This document shows, one piece after another, positions 53,569-62,075 of a DNA stretch of 64,000 nucleotides. The DNA is from Njordibacter sp937773555 (GTDB taxonomy: Bacteria > Pseudomonadota > Gammaproteobacteria > Pseudomonadales > Balneatricaceae). The stretch's first letter is position 1. Every line of letters begins with the position of its first letter. Both the position numbers and the translations under genes were made by a program. Under the pieces are notes generated by a model. The model saw only the letters and a program-made list of their open reading frames with translations. It ran no database searches and had not been told where the DNA came from. Where the stretch lies: positions 2,418,001 through 2,482,000 of the forward strand of contig NZ_CP159830.1 of the NCBI RefSeq assembly GCF_047730085.1, read 5' to 3'.

Positions 53569-53925
53569 TTATTTGCGAATTGGTTTAGTTGGGCCCTTGC
53601 GGGTCCGCGCGTTAGTCTTGGTACGTTGACCACGTAGCGGTAAGCTACGACGGTGACGTAAACCACGATAACAACCTAAGTCCATTAGTCGCTTAATATT
53701 CATTGAGATTTCGCGGCGAAGATCGCCTTCGACGTTCATTGTAGTAATGGCGTTACGAATCTCATCTAATTTTTCTTCGCCCAAGTCGCGAACCTTAGTG
53801 CTTTCCTCAATATTGAGGTCGGCGCAGATCTGCTGGGCAGTGGGTCGGCCAATACCAAAAACATAAGTCAACGAGATAACCGTGTGCTTATTGTCTGGAA
53901 TATTGACGCCAGCTATACGAGCCAT
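53569..53925 (-). CDS. rpsM: 30S ribosomal protein S13
   Basis: The 118-residue protein begins MARIAGVNIPDNKHTVISLT and has CYRGLRHRRSLPLRGQRTKTNARTRK near its end, marking S13. First gene of the alpha operon, with a strong promoter upstream at 53995-54023 and a short leader that may be the S4 target. Confidence 0.98.
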   Translation of the reverse strand: MARIAGVNIPDNKHTVISLTYVFGIGRPTAQQICADLNIEESTKVRDLGEEKLDEIRNAITTMNVEGDLRREISMNIKRLMDLGCYRGLRHRRSLPLRGQRTKTNARTRKGPTKPIRK

Positions 53926-53994
53926 TCAATTTACTCCGTTCGAGACACTCAAAAAGTGCATCGTTTCTATTCTCTTCGTCACAGAAGGCGGCGA

Positions 53995-54023
53995 ATTATA
54001 CATCCCCCACCCACCTGCGTCAA
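53995..54023 (-). promoter_or_regulatory. rpsM: Strong predicted sigma-70 promoter for the alpha operon
   Basis: On the - strand TTGACG (54018-54023) is exactly 17 bp from TATAAT (53995-54000). Five of six and six of six match consensus. It lies just past the rpmJ stop; the RNA would start near 53988 and carry a leader of about 60 nt before rpsM. Confidence 0.75.
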
Positions 54024-54029
54024 TTCAGC

Positions 54030-54146
54030 TTAGCCTTGGCGTTGCTTATGACGTGGCTCAACTTTGCAGATCACTCGAACTACACCGCTGCGACGTACGA
54101 TTTTACAGTTTCGGCACATTTTCTTTACAGATGCACGTACTTTCAT
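54030..54146 (-). CDS. rpmJ: 50S ribosomal protein L36
   Basis: A 38-codon frame on the - strand encodes MKVRASVKKMCRNCKIVRRS and continues to the C-terminal KVEPRHKQRQG. Cys11, Cys14, Cys27 and His33 form the zinc site of the C+ form of L36. It lies 35 bp after secY and is easily missed because of its size. Confidence 0.97.
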   Translation of the reverse strand: MKVRASVKKMCRNCKIVRRSGVVRVICKVEPRHKQRQG

Positions 54147-54181
54147 TTCGAACTCCTAAATTCTTGGGGCTAATAATGGAC

Positions 54182-55507
54182 TTAACCTAACAGTCCGCCA
54201 TTACCCTTTAAATTCGATTTCTTCATCAGGGAACTATACTGGTTGGACATCAAATGAGATTGAACTTGGGACATGAAATCCATGACCACAACAACAACGA
54301 TCAAAAGCGATGTGCCACCAAAGTAAAAAGGCACATTCCATGCAATTACTAAGAACTGCGGCATTAGCGAAACCGCGGTAATGTAAAGCGCACCGAATAA
54401 CGTTAACCGACCCAATACAGTGTCGATATAACGCGCCGATTGTTCACCTGGGCGAATGCCTGGGATAAAAGCCCCAGACTTCTTCAAGTTATCCGCCACG
54501 TCTTTAGGGTTAAAGACCAATGCGGTATAAAAGAAGCAAAAGAACACAATACTTACTGCAAACAGAAGTATGTATAGGGGCTGGCCTGGCGCTAGCGCCA
54601 AAGATATATCCTGCACCCATTGCATATTGTCTGCTTGACCAAACCACTGACCGATTGAAGCGGGTAGTAGTAAAATGGCCGATGCAAAAATTGGCGGAAT
54701 AACCCCCGCCATGTTCACCTTCAAAGGCAAATGACTGGACTGAGCGGAGAATACCTTATTACCTTGCTGACGCTTGGCATAGTTAACGGTAATTCGACGC
54801 TGACCACGCTCCATGAACACCACAAAAGCGATGGTCGCGAGCGCCAGTACGGCGATTGCTAACAGGGCGATAATGTTCAAGTCACCCTGACGGGCGGCCT
54901 CAAACGATTGTCCTACCGCACCAGGGAGACCTGATACGATACCTGCAAAGATGAGTATTGAGATGCCATTGCCAATACCCTTTTCTGTCACTTGTTCACC
55001 AAGCCACATTAAGAATACTGCACCAGACACCAAGGTTACGACTGCAACGAAATAAAAGCTGAGGTCTGCATTAAAGGCAATTCCTTGCCCAGCAAGACCG
55101 ACCGCCATAGCTAAAGACTGTACCGTGGCTAAAATCACAGTACCGTAGCGGGTGTATTGACTTATTTTCCGTCGACCAGCTTCACCTTCCTTCTTCAGCT
55201 GCTCTAAATGTGGACTTACCACAGTCATAAGCTGCATGATTATCGAAGCCGATATGTAGGGCATAATGCCCAAGGCTAAGATACTCATGCGCTCCAACGC
55301 TCCACCTGAGAACATGTTAAACATGCTCAGGATGGTGCCTTGATTCTGCTCGAACATAGCGGCAAGGCGGTCAGGGTTAATTCCAGGGACTGGAATATGT
55401 GCCCCAATCCGATACACCAAAATGGCGATCAGAACGAAGCGCAAGCGAGACCATAGCTCACTTAACCCACCTTGATTGCCTGCTGGCGACTTACCTTGCT
55501 TTGCCAT
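54182..55507 (-). CDS. secY: Protein translocase subunit SecY
   Basis: The 441-residue protein forms the membrane channel of the Sec translocon, with about ten transmembrane segments. Family motifs include RIGAHIPVPGI near residues 34-44, FNMFSGGALERMSI near 62-75, and GIRPGEQSARYID. The in-frame start at 55540 adds residues with no counterpart; the ATG at 55507 begins MAKQGK. It starts one base after the rplO stop codon. Confidence 0.96.
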   Translation of the reverse strand: MAKQGKSPAGNQGGLSELWSRLRFVLIAILVYRIGAHIPVPGINPDRLAAMFEQNQGTILSMFNMFSGGALERMSILALGIMPYISASIIMQLMTVVSPHLEQLKKEGEAGRRKISQYTRYGTVILATVQSLAMAVGLAGQGIAFNADLSFYFVAVVTLVSGAVFLMWLGEQVTEKGIGNGISILIFAGIVSGLPGAVGQSFEAARQGDLNIIALLAIAVLALATIAFVVFMERGQRRITVNYAKRQQGNKVFSAQSSHLPLKVNMAGVIPPIFASAILLLPASIGQWFGQADNMQWVQDISLALAPGQPLYILLFAVSIVFFCFFYTALVFNPKDVADNLKKSGAFIPGIRPGEQSARYIDTVLGRLTLFGALYITAVSLMPQFLVIAWNVPFYFGGTSLLIVVVVVMDFMSQVQSHLMSNQYSSLMKKSNLKGNGGLLG

Positions 55508-55508
55508 A

Positions 55509-55943
55509 CTATGCCTCGATCTTACCGCCAGCCGCTTCAATAGCAGCTGCAGCGCCCTTAGTTACACGCAAACCTTTGACAGTAACTGCCCGGGTTAGCT
55601 CGCCACTAAGAATGATTTTGGCGTCCTTCATGCGATCATTGATCACGTCAGCAGCTTGAAGCGCTGCTAAGTCGATCACATCAACATTCATACTTGCCAA
55701 TTCACTTAATCGCACTTCAGCTACAAAAGCAGCTTTGCGCGACGTAAAACCAAACTTTGGTAGACGCCTTTGTAGAGGCATCTGGCCGCCTTCAAATCCT
55801 GGCTTAACACTGCCGCCAGAACGAGACTTTTGACCTTTGTGACCGCGGCCACACGTCTTGCCCAAACCAGAACCGATGCCACGACCTACACGCTTTGGCG
55901 CATGGGTAGATCCTTCGGCTGGGGATAGAGTATTTAAACGCAT
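55509..55943 (-). CDS. rplO: 50S ribosomal protein L15
   Basis: The 144-residue protein starts MRLNTLSPAEGSTHAPKRVG and has the Gly-rich GSGLGKTCGRGHKGQKSRSGG of L15. It precedes secY with a one-base gap, which couples their translation. Confidence 0.98.
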   Translation of the reverse strand: MRLNTLSPAEGSTHAPKRVGRGIGSGLGKTCGRGHKGQKSRSGGSVKPGFEGGQMPLQRRLPKFGFTSRKAAFVAEVRLSELASMNVDVIDLAALQAADVINDRMKDAKIILSGELTRAVTVKGLRVTKGAAAAIEAAGGKIEA

Positions 55944-55954
55944 ATCAATTTCCC

Positions 55955-56146
55955 TTATTCGCCTTCAACGCGAACCATGTAGTTGACCTTATTGATCATG
56001 CCACGTACAGAAGGAGTGTCTTCCACTTCAACTGTATGCCACATGCGCTTTAGGCCGAGACCTTTGACGCAATCACGGTGACGTGGCAATTTGCCATGCA
56101 CGCTGCGTACAAGGGTGACCTTGATCATAGACTTTTTTGTTGCCAT
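55955..56146 (-). CDS. rpmD: 50S ribosomal protein L30
   Basis: The 63-residue protein contains KVTLVRSVHGKLPRHRDCVKG and GLKRMWHTVEVEDTPSVRGM, the L30 pattern. It lies between rpsE and rplO in the spc operon. Confidence 0.97.
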   Translation of the reverse strand: MATKKSMIKVTLVRSVHGKLPRHRDCVKGLGLKRMWHTVEVEDTPSVRGMINKVNYMVRVEGE

Positions 56147-56152
56147 GACTAA

Positions 56153-56659
56153 TTACCCCAAAATTTCTTCGACAGTTTTACCACGCTTAGCTGCAATCTC
56201 TTCTGGAGAATTCATGGCCTTAAGGCCATTGAATGTTGCACGCACTACGTTTACCGGATTGGTAGAACCGTAGCACTTAGCTAATACGTTATGGACACCA
56301 GCCATCTCAAATACAGCACGCATCGCGCCACCGGCAATTACGCCAGTACCATCTGATGCAGGCTGCATGTATACCTTAGAGGCACCATGGCGAGCTTTAA
56401 TTGCGTATTGAAGGGTAGTACCGTCCAATTCCACTGTAATCATGTTACGACGTGCAGCTTCCATAGCTTTTTGGATTGCAGCAGGCACTTCACGAGCCTT
56501 ACCACGCCCAAAACCTACACGGCCTGCGCCGTCACCTACCACTGTTAAAGCGGTAAAGCTAAAGATACGACCACCTTTAACCACTTTAGATACACGGTTA
56601 ACCTGTACCAAACTTTCTTGCAGGTCGCCGTCTTTCTGTTCAATGTTAGCCATTGTCAT
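56153..56659 (-). CDS. rpsE: 30S ribosomal protein S5
   Basis: The 168-residue protein begins after AAGGA and has VKGGRIFSFTALTVVGDG near residues 28-45, and GVHNVLAKCYGSTNPVNVVR near 121-140, the S5 motifs. In-frame ATG alternatives are close together (MTMANIEQ); the family favours the second or first. Confidence 0.97.
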   Translation of the reverse strand: MTMANIEQKDGDLQESLVQVNRVSKVVKGGRIFSFTALTVVGDGAGRVGFGRGKAREVPAAIQKAMEAARRNMITVELDGTTLQYAIKARHGASKVYMQPASDGTGVIAGGAMRAVFEMAGVHNVLAKCYGSTNPVNVVRATFNGLKAMNSPEEIAAKRGKTVEEILG

Positions 56660-56665
56660 ATTTCC

Positions 56666-57013
56666 TTAGAACTGCAAGCCAGCTTCACGCGCGGCATCAG
56701 CCAACGCCTTCACTCGGCCGTGGTATTTAAATCCAGAACGGTCAAACGCGACCGTCTCGACACCTGCTTCTTTAGCGCGAGTTGCGATCAGTGTGCCTAC
56801 TTGTGCAGCCGCATCAGCGTTGCTAGTAGCGCCTGAGCGCAAGCTAGAGTCTAGCGTAGAAGCCTGGGCTAATACCTTAGAACCGTCGCCAGAAATAACT
56901 TGTGCGTAGATGTGCTGTGGTGTGCGGTTAACACACAAGCGAGTCACACCTAGGTCACGCATCTTATAACGTGCGCGGGCGGCGCGACGTAAACGTGCAA
57001 TTTTCTTTTCCAT
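56666..57013 (-). CDS. rplR: 50S ribosomal protein L18
   Basis: The 115-residue protein starts MEKKIARLRRAARARYKMR and has AFDRSGFKYHGRVKALADAA near the C-terminus, as in L18. Part of the spc operon, 6 bp before rpsE. Confidence 0.98.
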   Translation of the reverse strand: MEKKIARLRRAARARYKMRDLGVTRLCVNRTPQHIYAQVISGDGSKVLAQASTLDSSLRSGATSNADAAAQVGTLIATRAKEAGVETVAFDRSGFKYHGRVKALADAAREAGLQF

Positions 57014-57025
57014 CGTTATCCTACC

Positions 57026-57559
57026 TTACTTCTTCTTAGCTTCTTTACGACGTACATGCTCGTCTGCATAACGGACACCCTTACCTTTATAAGGCTCTGG
57101 TGGACGGAAGGCGCGAATCTCGGCGGCCGCTTGGCCAACACGTTGCTTGTCGACACCGGAAACTACGACTGTAGTTTGGTTAGGGCACTCAGCAGTGATG
57201 CCTTCAGGTAACTGGTAATCTACCGGATGGGAAAAGCCCAACGTTAGATTAAGTACAGGACCTTTAGCAGCAGCACGGTAACCAACACCTTGTAATAACA
57301 AAGTCTTAGCGAAGCCATTAACTACGCCGTTAACCATGTTGTTTACTAGGGCACGGGTAGTACCTGACATGGCGATAGCTAGCTTGCTATTGTTGCGAGC
57401 ACCGAAGGTGATTTGGTTGTCAGCTTGGTTAACTTCTACATCTTGGTGAATTGCCAAGTCTAAAGAACCTTTGCTGCCTTTAACGGTCAAATCGCGGCCA
57501 TTAATTGTAACGGTGACCCCGGTGGGCAAAGCCACTGGGTTTTTTGCTACTCGTGACAT
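57026..57559 (-). CDS. rplF: 50S ribosomal protein L6
   Basis: The 177-residue protein starts MSRVAKNPVALPTGVTV and ends with PPEPYKGKGVRYADEHVRRK, both L6 motifs. Normal length and location in the spc operon. Confidence 0.98.
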   Translation of the reverse strand: MSRVAKNPVALPTGVTVTINGRDLTVKGSKGSLDLAIHQDVEVNQADNQITFGARNNSKLAIAMSGTTRALVNNMVNGVVNGFAKTLLLQGVGYRAAAKGPVLNLTLGFSHPVDYQLPEGITAECPNQTTVVVSGVDKQRVGQAAAEIRAFRPPEPYKGKGVRYADEHVRRKEAKKK

Positions 57560-57568
57560 GACAACTCC

Positions 57569-57961
57569 TTAGAATACAGTACAAATGACTTCACCACCGA
57601 TACCAGCAGCACGAGCTGCGCGGTCGGACATGACGCCATGAGAAGTTGTAACGATTGCAACACCTAAACCACCTTCAACAGTAGGAATAGAAGAAGCGCC
57701 TTTGTACACGCGTAGAGAAGGCTTAGAGATGCGCACAATCTTTTCGATTACAGGCTTGCCTTCATAATATTTCAAAGTAATAGTTAGTTCAGGCTTAGTA
57801 CCCTCAGCAACAGAGATGTCACCAACGTAACCTTCGCTTTGTAGAACTTGCGCTACTGACACCTTCAACTTTGAAGAAGGCATAGTGACTGATACTTTCC
57901 CAGCCATGTGCGCATTACGGATGCGAGTGATCATATCCGCTAATGTGTCTTGCATACTCAT
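57569..57961 (-). CDS. rpsH: 30S ribosomal protein S8
   Basis: The 130-residue protein starts MSMQDTLADMITRIRNAHM and ends with the S8 motif ARAAGIGGEVICTVF. Frames opening at 57997 extend it by 12 residues without family match; GGAG precedes the ATG at 57961. S8 in enterobacteria also represses the spc operon. Confidence 0.97.
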   Translation of the reverse strand: MSMQDTLADMITRIRNAHMAGKVSVTMPSSKLKVSVAQVLQSEGYVGDISVAEGTKPELTITLKYYEGKPVIEKIVRISKPSLRVYKGASSIPTVEGGLGVAIVTTSHGVMSDRAARAAGIGGEVICTVF

Positions 57962-58116
57962 GTGAGTGAGCTCCAAATTATAACTTAAGTGCCACATGCC
58001 CTGAGGCTTGCTTTACAAAAGCGTGACCAGACCTAAAGCCGGTATTGACTTTGGTTTCCAATCACCCGATTTTTTAAAAACTGGCCGAGAAGCACCAAGA
58101 CTTCACAGCCAACTTT

Positions 58117-58422
58117 CTACCAAGATGCTTTCTTAAGCCCTGGTACATCACCACGCATCGCAGCTTCACGAAGCTTGATACGTGATAGGCCGAACTTGCG
58201 GTAAACCGCATGTGGACGACCGGTGATCTGACAACGACGCATTTGACGAACAGGGCTTGCGTTGCGTGGCAACTTTTGCAAAGCTATTTGTGCGTCCCAA
58301 CGATCTTCATCGCTAGTATTAACATCGTTTAAAATTACTTTGATTGCATCGCGCTTAGCGGCAAACTTAGCAACAGTTTTTGCACGCTTGTCTTCACGCG
58401 CCTTCATGGAAGATTTAGCCAT
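58117..58422 (-). CDS. rpsN: 30S ribosomal protein S14 (zinc-free form)
   Basis: The 101-residue protein has RNASPVRQMRRCQITGRPHA near residues 53-72 and the C-terminal REAAMRGDVPGLKKASW. The long, cysteine-poor form without CXXC pairs shows it is the C-minus S14. Confidence 0.97.
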   Translation of the reverse strand: MAKSSMKAREDKRAKTVAKFAAKRDAIKVILNDVNTSDEDRWDAQIALQKLPRNASPVRQMRRCQITGRPHAVYRKFGLSRIKLREAAMRGDVPGLKKASW

Positions 58423-58431
58423 GTTATCGCC

Positions 58432-58971
58432 CTACTTTTTGAACGGGAAGTTAAGGGCTGTTAATAGCGCCAAACCTTCTTCGTTGTTACGTGCTGTGGT
58501 AGTGATGGTAATATCCATACCGCGAATTTTGTCCACTTTATCGTATTCGATTTCAGGGAAAATAATTTGCTCACGAACACCCATGCTGTAATTACCACGA
58601 CCATCGAATGACTTAGGATTTAAGCCACGGAAGTCGCGGATACGAGGGATAGAAATATCTACCAAACGATCAAAGAATTCCCACATTTGCTGGCCGCGCA
58701 AAGTTACTTTACAACCCACTGGCCAACCCTCACGCACCTTGAAGCCTGCAATAGACTTACGCGCTAGAGTAACAACAACTTTCTGACCAGCGATAGCTTG
58801 TAAATCAGCTACTGCGTTGTCGATCATCTTTTTGTCGCCAATGCCTTCACCTACACCCATGTTCAGAGTGATCTTGGTGATCTTTGGAACTTCGTTAACG
58901 TTAGCTAGCTTTAGCTCTTCGTGGAGTTTGCTAGCGACTTCGTTTTTGTATAATGCTTTTAGTCTTGACAT
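58432..58971 (-). CDS. rplE: 50S ribosomal protein L5
   Basis: The 179-residue protein has VPKITKITLNMGVGEGIGDKK near 27-47 and a YSMGVREQIIFPEIEYDKVD block near 128-147, the L5 motifs. It binds 5S RNA and lies in the spc operon between rplX and rpsN. Confidence 0.98.
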   Translation of the reverse strand: MSRLKALYKNEVASKLHEELKLANVNEVPKITKITLNMGVGEGIGDKKMIDNAVADLQAIAGQKVVVTLARKSIAGFKVREGWPVGCKVTLRGQQMWEFFDRLVDISIPRIRDFRGLNPKSFDGRGNYSMGVREQIIFPEIEYDKVDKIRGMDITITTTARNNEEGLALLTALNFPFKK

Positions 58972-58984
58972 AGTCCGAATCCCC

Positions 58985-59299
58985 TTATGCGCCGATCACT
59001 TCGCCGCTGGACTTGTAGATACGTACCTTACTGCCGTCTTCAAGAATCTTGAAGCCAACACGGTCGCCCTTGCCAGTCGCGGAATTGAAAATAGCAACAT
59101 TAGACGCAGCAATTGCCGCCTCCATATCAATGATGCCGCCAGGTTGGTTCGTCATTGGATTTGGCTTCTGGTTTTTCTTAACCATATTGATGCCAGTCAC
59201 AATAAATCGACCATCAAGAACTTTCGCGACGGTGCCGCGCTTGCCCTTATCTCTGCCTGCGATAACGATTACTTCGTCCTCGCGCTTAATTTTAAGCAT
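58985..59299 (-). CDS. rplX: 50S ribosomal protein L24
   Basis: The ATG at 59299 gives 104 residues beginning MLKIKREDEVIVIAGRDKGK, the KOW motif of L24. A frame start at 59332 adds 11 residues with no match; AAGGA precedes 59299 at a normal distance. Confidence 0.97.
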   Translation of the reverse strand: MLKIKREDEVIVIAGRDKGKRGTVAKVLDGRFIVTGINMVKKNQKPNPMTNQPGGIIDMEAAIAASNVAIFNSATGKGDRVGFKILEDGSKVRIYKSSGEVIGA

Positions 59300-59396
59300 T
59301 TGTTTATCCTTTCCTACAACCTTCTCATACAAGAGGGAGCGCTACTGCGCTCACTCCCCTCCCTTTTAACAGGGATAGTTTAAACTCCAAAGAGAT

Positions 59397-59765
59397 TTAA
59401 AGTACTTCAGGTGCCAGGGAAATAATTTTCATAAATTTCTCGGTACGTAACTCGCGCGTTACTGGGCCGAAGATACGTGTACCGATAGGGGCATCGGCTG
59501 CGTTTAATAACACAGCAGAGTTAACGTCAAAACGGATGATTGAACCATCCGGACGACGTACACCTTTGCGGGTCCGTACTACAACAGCTTTAAGCACCTG
59601 GCCTTTCTTCACCTTACCGCGAGGAATTGCTTCCTTAACAGTAATTTTGATGACATCGCCGATGCCTGCGTAACGACGGTGAGAACCGCCGAGTACCTTA
59701 ATGCACTGTACTCGCTTGGCGCCGCTATTATCAGCAACGTCTAGCATTGATTCTGTTTGAATCAT
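59397..59765 (-). CDS. rplN: 50S ribosomal protein L14
   Basis: The 122-residue protein starts MIQTESMLDVADNSGAKRVQ and keeps GSHRRYAGIGDVIKITVKEA, the L14 motifs. It begins the spc operon; a possible promoter at 59865-59893 lies within the end of rpsQ. Confidence 0.98.
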   Translation of the reverse strand: MIQTESMLDVADNSGAKRVQCIKVLGGSHRRYAGIGDVIKITVKEAIPRGKVKKGQVLKAVVVRTRKGVRRPDGSIIRFDVNSAVLLNAADAPIGTRIFGPVTRELRTEKFMKIISLAPEVL

Positions 59766-59864
59766 TGTTTACTCCAAACTATAAGGGCCAATTTCACACT
59801 CCTTAACCAGAAAATCTTCTAATTTAGGTGCCCAAAATTGGAGTTCCCTAGAAGCGAGGCGGGT

Positions 59865-59893
59865 ATTCTACACCTTTGCGACGCTTTCTTCAA
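59865..59893 (-). promoter_or_regulatory. rplN: Candidate spc-operon promoter at the rpsQ/rplN junction
   Basis: On the - strand TTGAAG (59888-59893) is 17 bp from TAGAAT (59865-59870). The -10 overlaps the rpsQ stop codon. Four of six and five of six match consensus. The position mirrors the spc promoter of enterobacteria, but this is inference. Confidence 0.45.
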
Positions 59894-60131
59894 TTTTTAC
59901 CAAAGACCAAGACTTAGTCTTTGAAATCGGGCGTGTTTCACCAATAGTTACAAGATCACCGGTGTTACACTCATTATTCTCATCATGTGCATGAAGCTTA
60001 GTAGAGCGCTTCACGTACTTGTGATAAATAGGGTGCTTAACACGACGCTCAATCAGTACAGTGATGGATTTCTCCATCTTGTCGCTGATGACCCGGCCAG
60101 TGGCGAGACGAGACTGTTCAGTAGCCGTCAT
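59868..60131 (-). CDS. rpsQ: 30S ribosomal protein S17
   Basis: The 87-residue protein contains GRVISDKMEKSITVLIERRV near residues 12-31 and GDLVTIGETRPISKTKSW near 58-75, the S17 motifs. It ends the S10 operon gene order, 1 bp after the rpmC stop. Confidence 0.98.
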   Translation of the reverse strand: MTATEQSRLATGRVISDKMEKSITVLIERRVKHPIYHKYVKRSTKLHAHDENNECNTGDLVTIGETRPISKTKSWSLVKIEESVAKV

Positions 60132-60132
60132 A

Positions 60133-60324
60133 TCAATTACCTGCCTTTTCGTTAAGAATAGTCTTTACGCGGGCGATATCGCGGCGCGCCTGTCCCAATA
60201 AATGAGACTGACCTAGCTGACCTGATGACTTTTGCATGCGAAGGTTAAACTGTTCCTTTAATAGGTCCAGCAAAGACACTTGCAATTCATCAACAGATTT
60301 TTCACGCATTTCAACAGAATTCAT
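60133..60324 (-). CDS. rpmC: 50S ribosomal protein L29
   Basis: The 63-residue protein has ELQVSLLDLLKEQFNLRMQK and ARRDIARVKTILNEK, the two-helix L29 fold. Its start overlaps the rplP stop by one base. Confidence 0.97.
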   Translation of the reverse strand: MNSVEMREKSVDELQVSLLDLLKEQFNLRMQKSSGQLGQSHLLGQARRDIARVKTILNEKAGN

Positions 60325-60737
60325 TACATCACCGTCCGCTTAACAAAAGTGGTGGCGAGTGGCAATTTCGCTGCAGCAAGCGTGAACGCTTCGCTAGCTA
60401 GTTGCTCAGAAACACCTTCCATTTCAAACAAGACTTTGCCTGGCTGAATTTGGGCAACCCAATATTCAACGTTACCCTTACCCTTACCTTGACGAACTTC
60501 AAGAGGCTTTTGAGTAATCGGCTTGTCTGGGAAAACTCGGATCCAAATCTTACCACCACGCTTGATGTGACGCGTCATAGTACGACGTGCCGCTTCAATT
60601 TGACGGGCGGTAATGCGGCCACGGCCAGTAGCCTTAAGACCAAATTCACCAAAGCTTACTTTACTTCCGCGAAGTGCAAGACCGCGGTTACGGCCTTTGT
60701 GCATTTTGCGGAATTTTGTGCGTTTAGGTTGCAACAT
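60324..60737 (-). CDS. rplP: 50S ribosomal protein L16
   Basis: The 137-residue protein starts MLQPKRTKFRKMHKGRNRG and has RRTMTRHIKRGGKIWIRVFPD near 47-67, marking L16. Standard length and context. Confidence 0.98.
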   Translation of the reverse strand: MLQPKRTKFRKMHKGRNRGLALRGSKVSFGEFGLKATGRGRITARQIEAARRTMTRHIKRGGKIWIRVFPDKPITQKPLEVRQGKGKGNVEYWVAQIQPGKVLFEMEGVSEQLASEAFTLAAAKLPLATTFVKRTVM

Positions 60738-60748
60738 TACAGTATCCC

Positions 60749-61429
60749 CTATTTAGCTTTTTTCGCAGCGTTGCTCTTAGCAGCGCGGACTTCGTCCAAA
60801 CCACCCAGAATTTCGCCTTTAAAAATCCACACTTTAACGCCGATGATGCCATACGTAGTATGAGCCTCATAGGGTGCGTAGTCGATGTCTGCACGGAATG
60901 TGTGCAATGGAACGCGACCTTCGCGGTACCATTCGGAGCGCGCTATTTCAGCACCACCAAGACGACCGCCTAGCTGAATCTTGATGCCTTCGGCACCCAG
61001 ACGCATGGCGTTCTGTACAGCACGCTTCATAGCGCGACGGAACATAACCCGACGCTCCAATTGGCCAGCTACACTTTGTGCAACGAGTTTTGCATCCAAT
61101 TCTGGCTTACGAATTTCTTCGATGTTGATGTGCACAGGCACGCCCATCATCTTAGAACATTCATTACGTAGCTTTTCTACGTCTTCGCCTTTCTTACCGA
61201 TAACGATACCAGGGCGAGCCGTGTGAATTGTAATGCGTGCATTTTGCGCAGGACGCTCAATTTCGATGCGACTTACTGAAGCACGCTCTAGGCGTTGCTC
61301 CAAAAAGGCACGAACTTTTAAGTCCTGCAACAGGTTAGTCGCGTAAGCAGAGCGGTTCGCATACCAAGTTGAGGTATGGTCCTTCACAATACCAAGACGA
61401 ATACCCGTAGGATGTATTTTCTGTCCCAT
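60749..61429 (-). CDS. rpsC: 30S ribosomal protein S3
   Basis: The 226-residue protein starts MGQKIHPTGIRLGIVKDHTS, has the KH-domain GRPGIVIGKKGEDVEKLRNE-like block near 71-90, and GRVPLHTFRADIDYA near 178-192, all S3 features. It lies between rplV and rplP. Confidence 0.98.
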   Translation of the reverse strand: MGQKIHPTGIRLGIVKDHTSTWYANRSAYATNLLQDLKVRAFLEQRLERASVSRIEIERPAQNARITIHTARPGIVIGKKGEDVEKLRNECSKMMGVPVHINIEEIRKPELDAKLVAQSVAGQLERRVMFRRAMKRAVQNAMRLGAEGIKIQLGGRLGGAEIARSEWYREGRVPLHTFRADIDYAPYEAHTTYGIIGVKVWIFKGEILGGLDEVRAAKSNAAKKAK

Positions 61430-61437
61430 GGTAGCTC

Positions 61438-61770
61438 CTATTTCTCAGCGACTTTCAAGGTGATATGGCATGAACGCTTTAAAATTCGGTCTGCACGGCC
61501 TTTGGCACGTGGACTGATGCGTTTCATGGTCATACCTTCGTCAACAAACGCGGTAGAAACCGTTAGTTCGTCAACGTCTAGACCGTTGTTATGTTCTGCA
61601 TTAGCGATAGCTGAATCTAGCACTTTCTTTACCAACTCAGCAGCCTTTTTGGGGCTGTAAGCAAGTATAGTCAATGCTTCATCTACACGCTTTCCGCGAA
61701 TTTGATCGACAACCAAACGCGCTTTTTGAGCAGATATTCTGGCACCCATATGTTTTGCGGTGACTTCCAT
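61438..61770 (-). CDS. rplV: 50S ribosomal protein L22
   Basis: From the ATG at 61770 the protein has 110 residues, opening MEVTAKHMGARISAQKARLV, the L22 start. An ATG at 61773 is 3 bp upstream, and a frame start at 61782 is also open; GGAG is better spaced for 61770. The tail ends KRSCHITLKVAEK. It begins 11 bp after the rpsS stop. Confidence 0.95.
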   Translation of the reverse strand: MEVTAKHMGARISAQKARLVVDQIRGKRVDEALTILAYSPKKAAELVKKVLDSAIANAEHNNGLDVDELTVSTAFVDEGMTMKRISPRAKGRADRILKRSCHITLKVAEK

Positions 61771-61781
61771 CATATTCTCCA

Positions 61782-62057
61782 TTAACGCTTGGCTTTCTTA
61801 TCTGCTGCATGGCCTTTATAGGTCCGTGTAGCAGAAAATTCGCCGAGTTTATGCCCTACCATATCTTCAGTTACGAAGACTGGTACGTGTTGGCGTCCGT
61901 TATGGACTGCAATCGTCAACCCTACAAAGTTAGGGAAGATCGTCGAGCGACGAGACCAGGTTTTAATTGGTCGACGTTCGTTCGTTTCAACTGCAGTCTC
62001 AACCTTTTTCAACAAATGAAGGTCGATGAATGGACCTTTCTTTAGTGAACGTGGCAC
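61782..62057 (-). CDS. rpsS: 30S ribosomal protein S19
   Basis: The 91-residue protein starts MPRSLKKGPFIDLHLLKKVE and has TWSRRSTIFPNFVGLTIAVH and the conserved GHKLGEFSATRTYKGH, the S19 motifs. Confidence 0.98.
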   Translation of the reverse strand: MPRSLKKGPFIDLHLLKKVETAVETNERRPIKTWSRRSTIFPNFVGLTIAVHNGRQHVPVFVTEDMVGHKLGEFSATRTYKGHAADKKAKR

Positions 62058-62075
62058 AGCCGTATCCTCTTTTAG

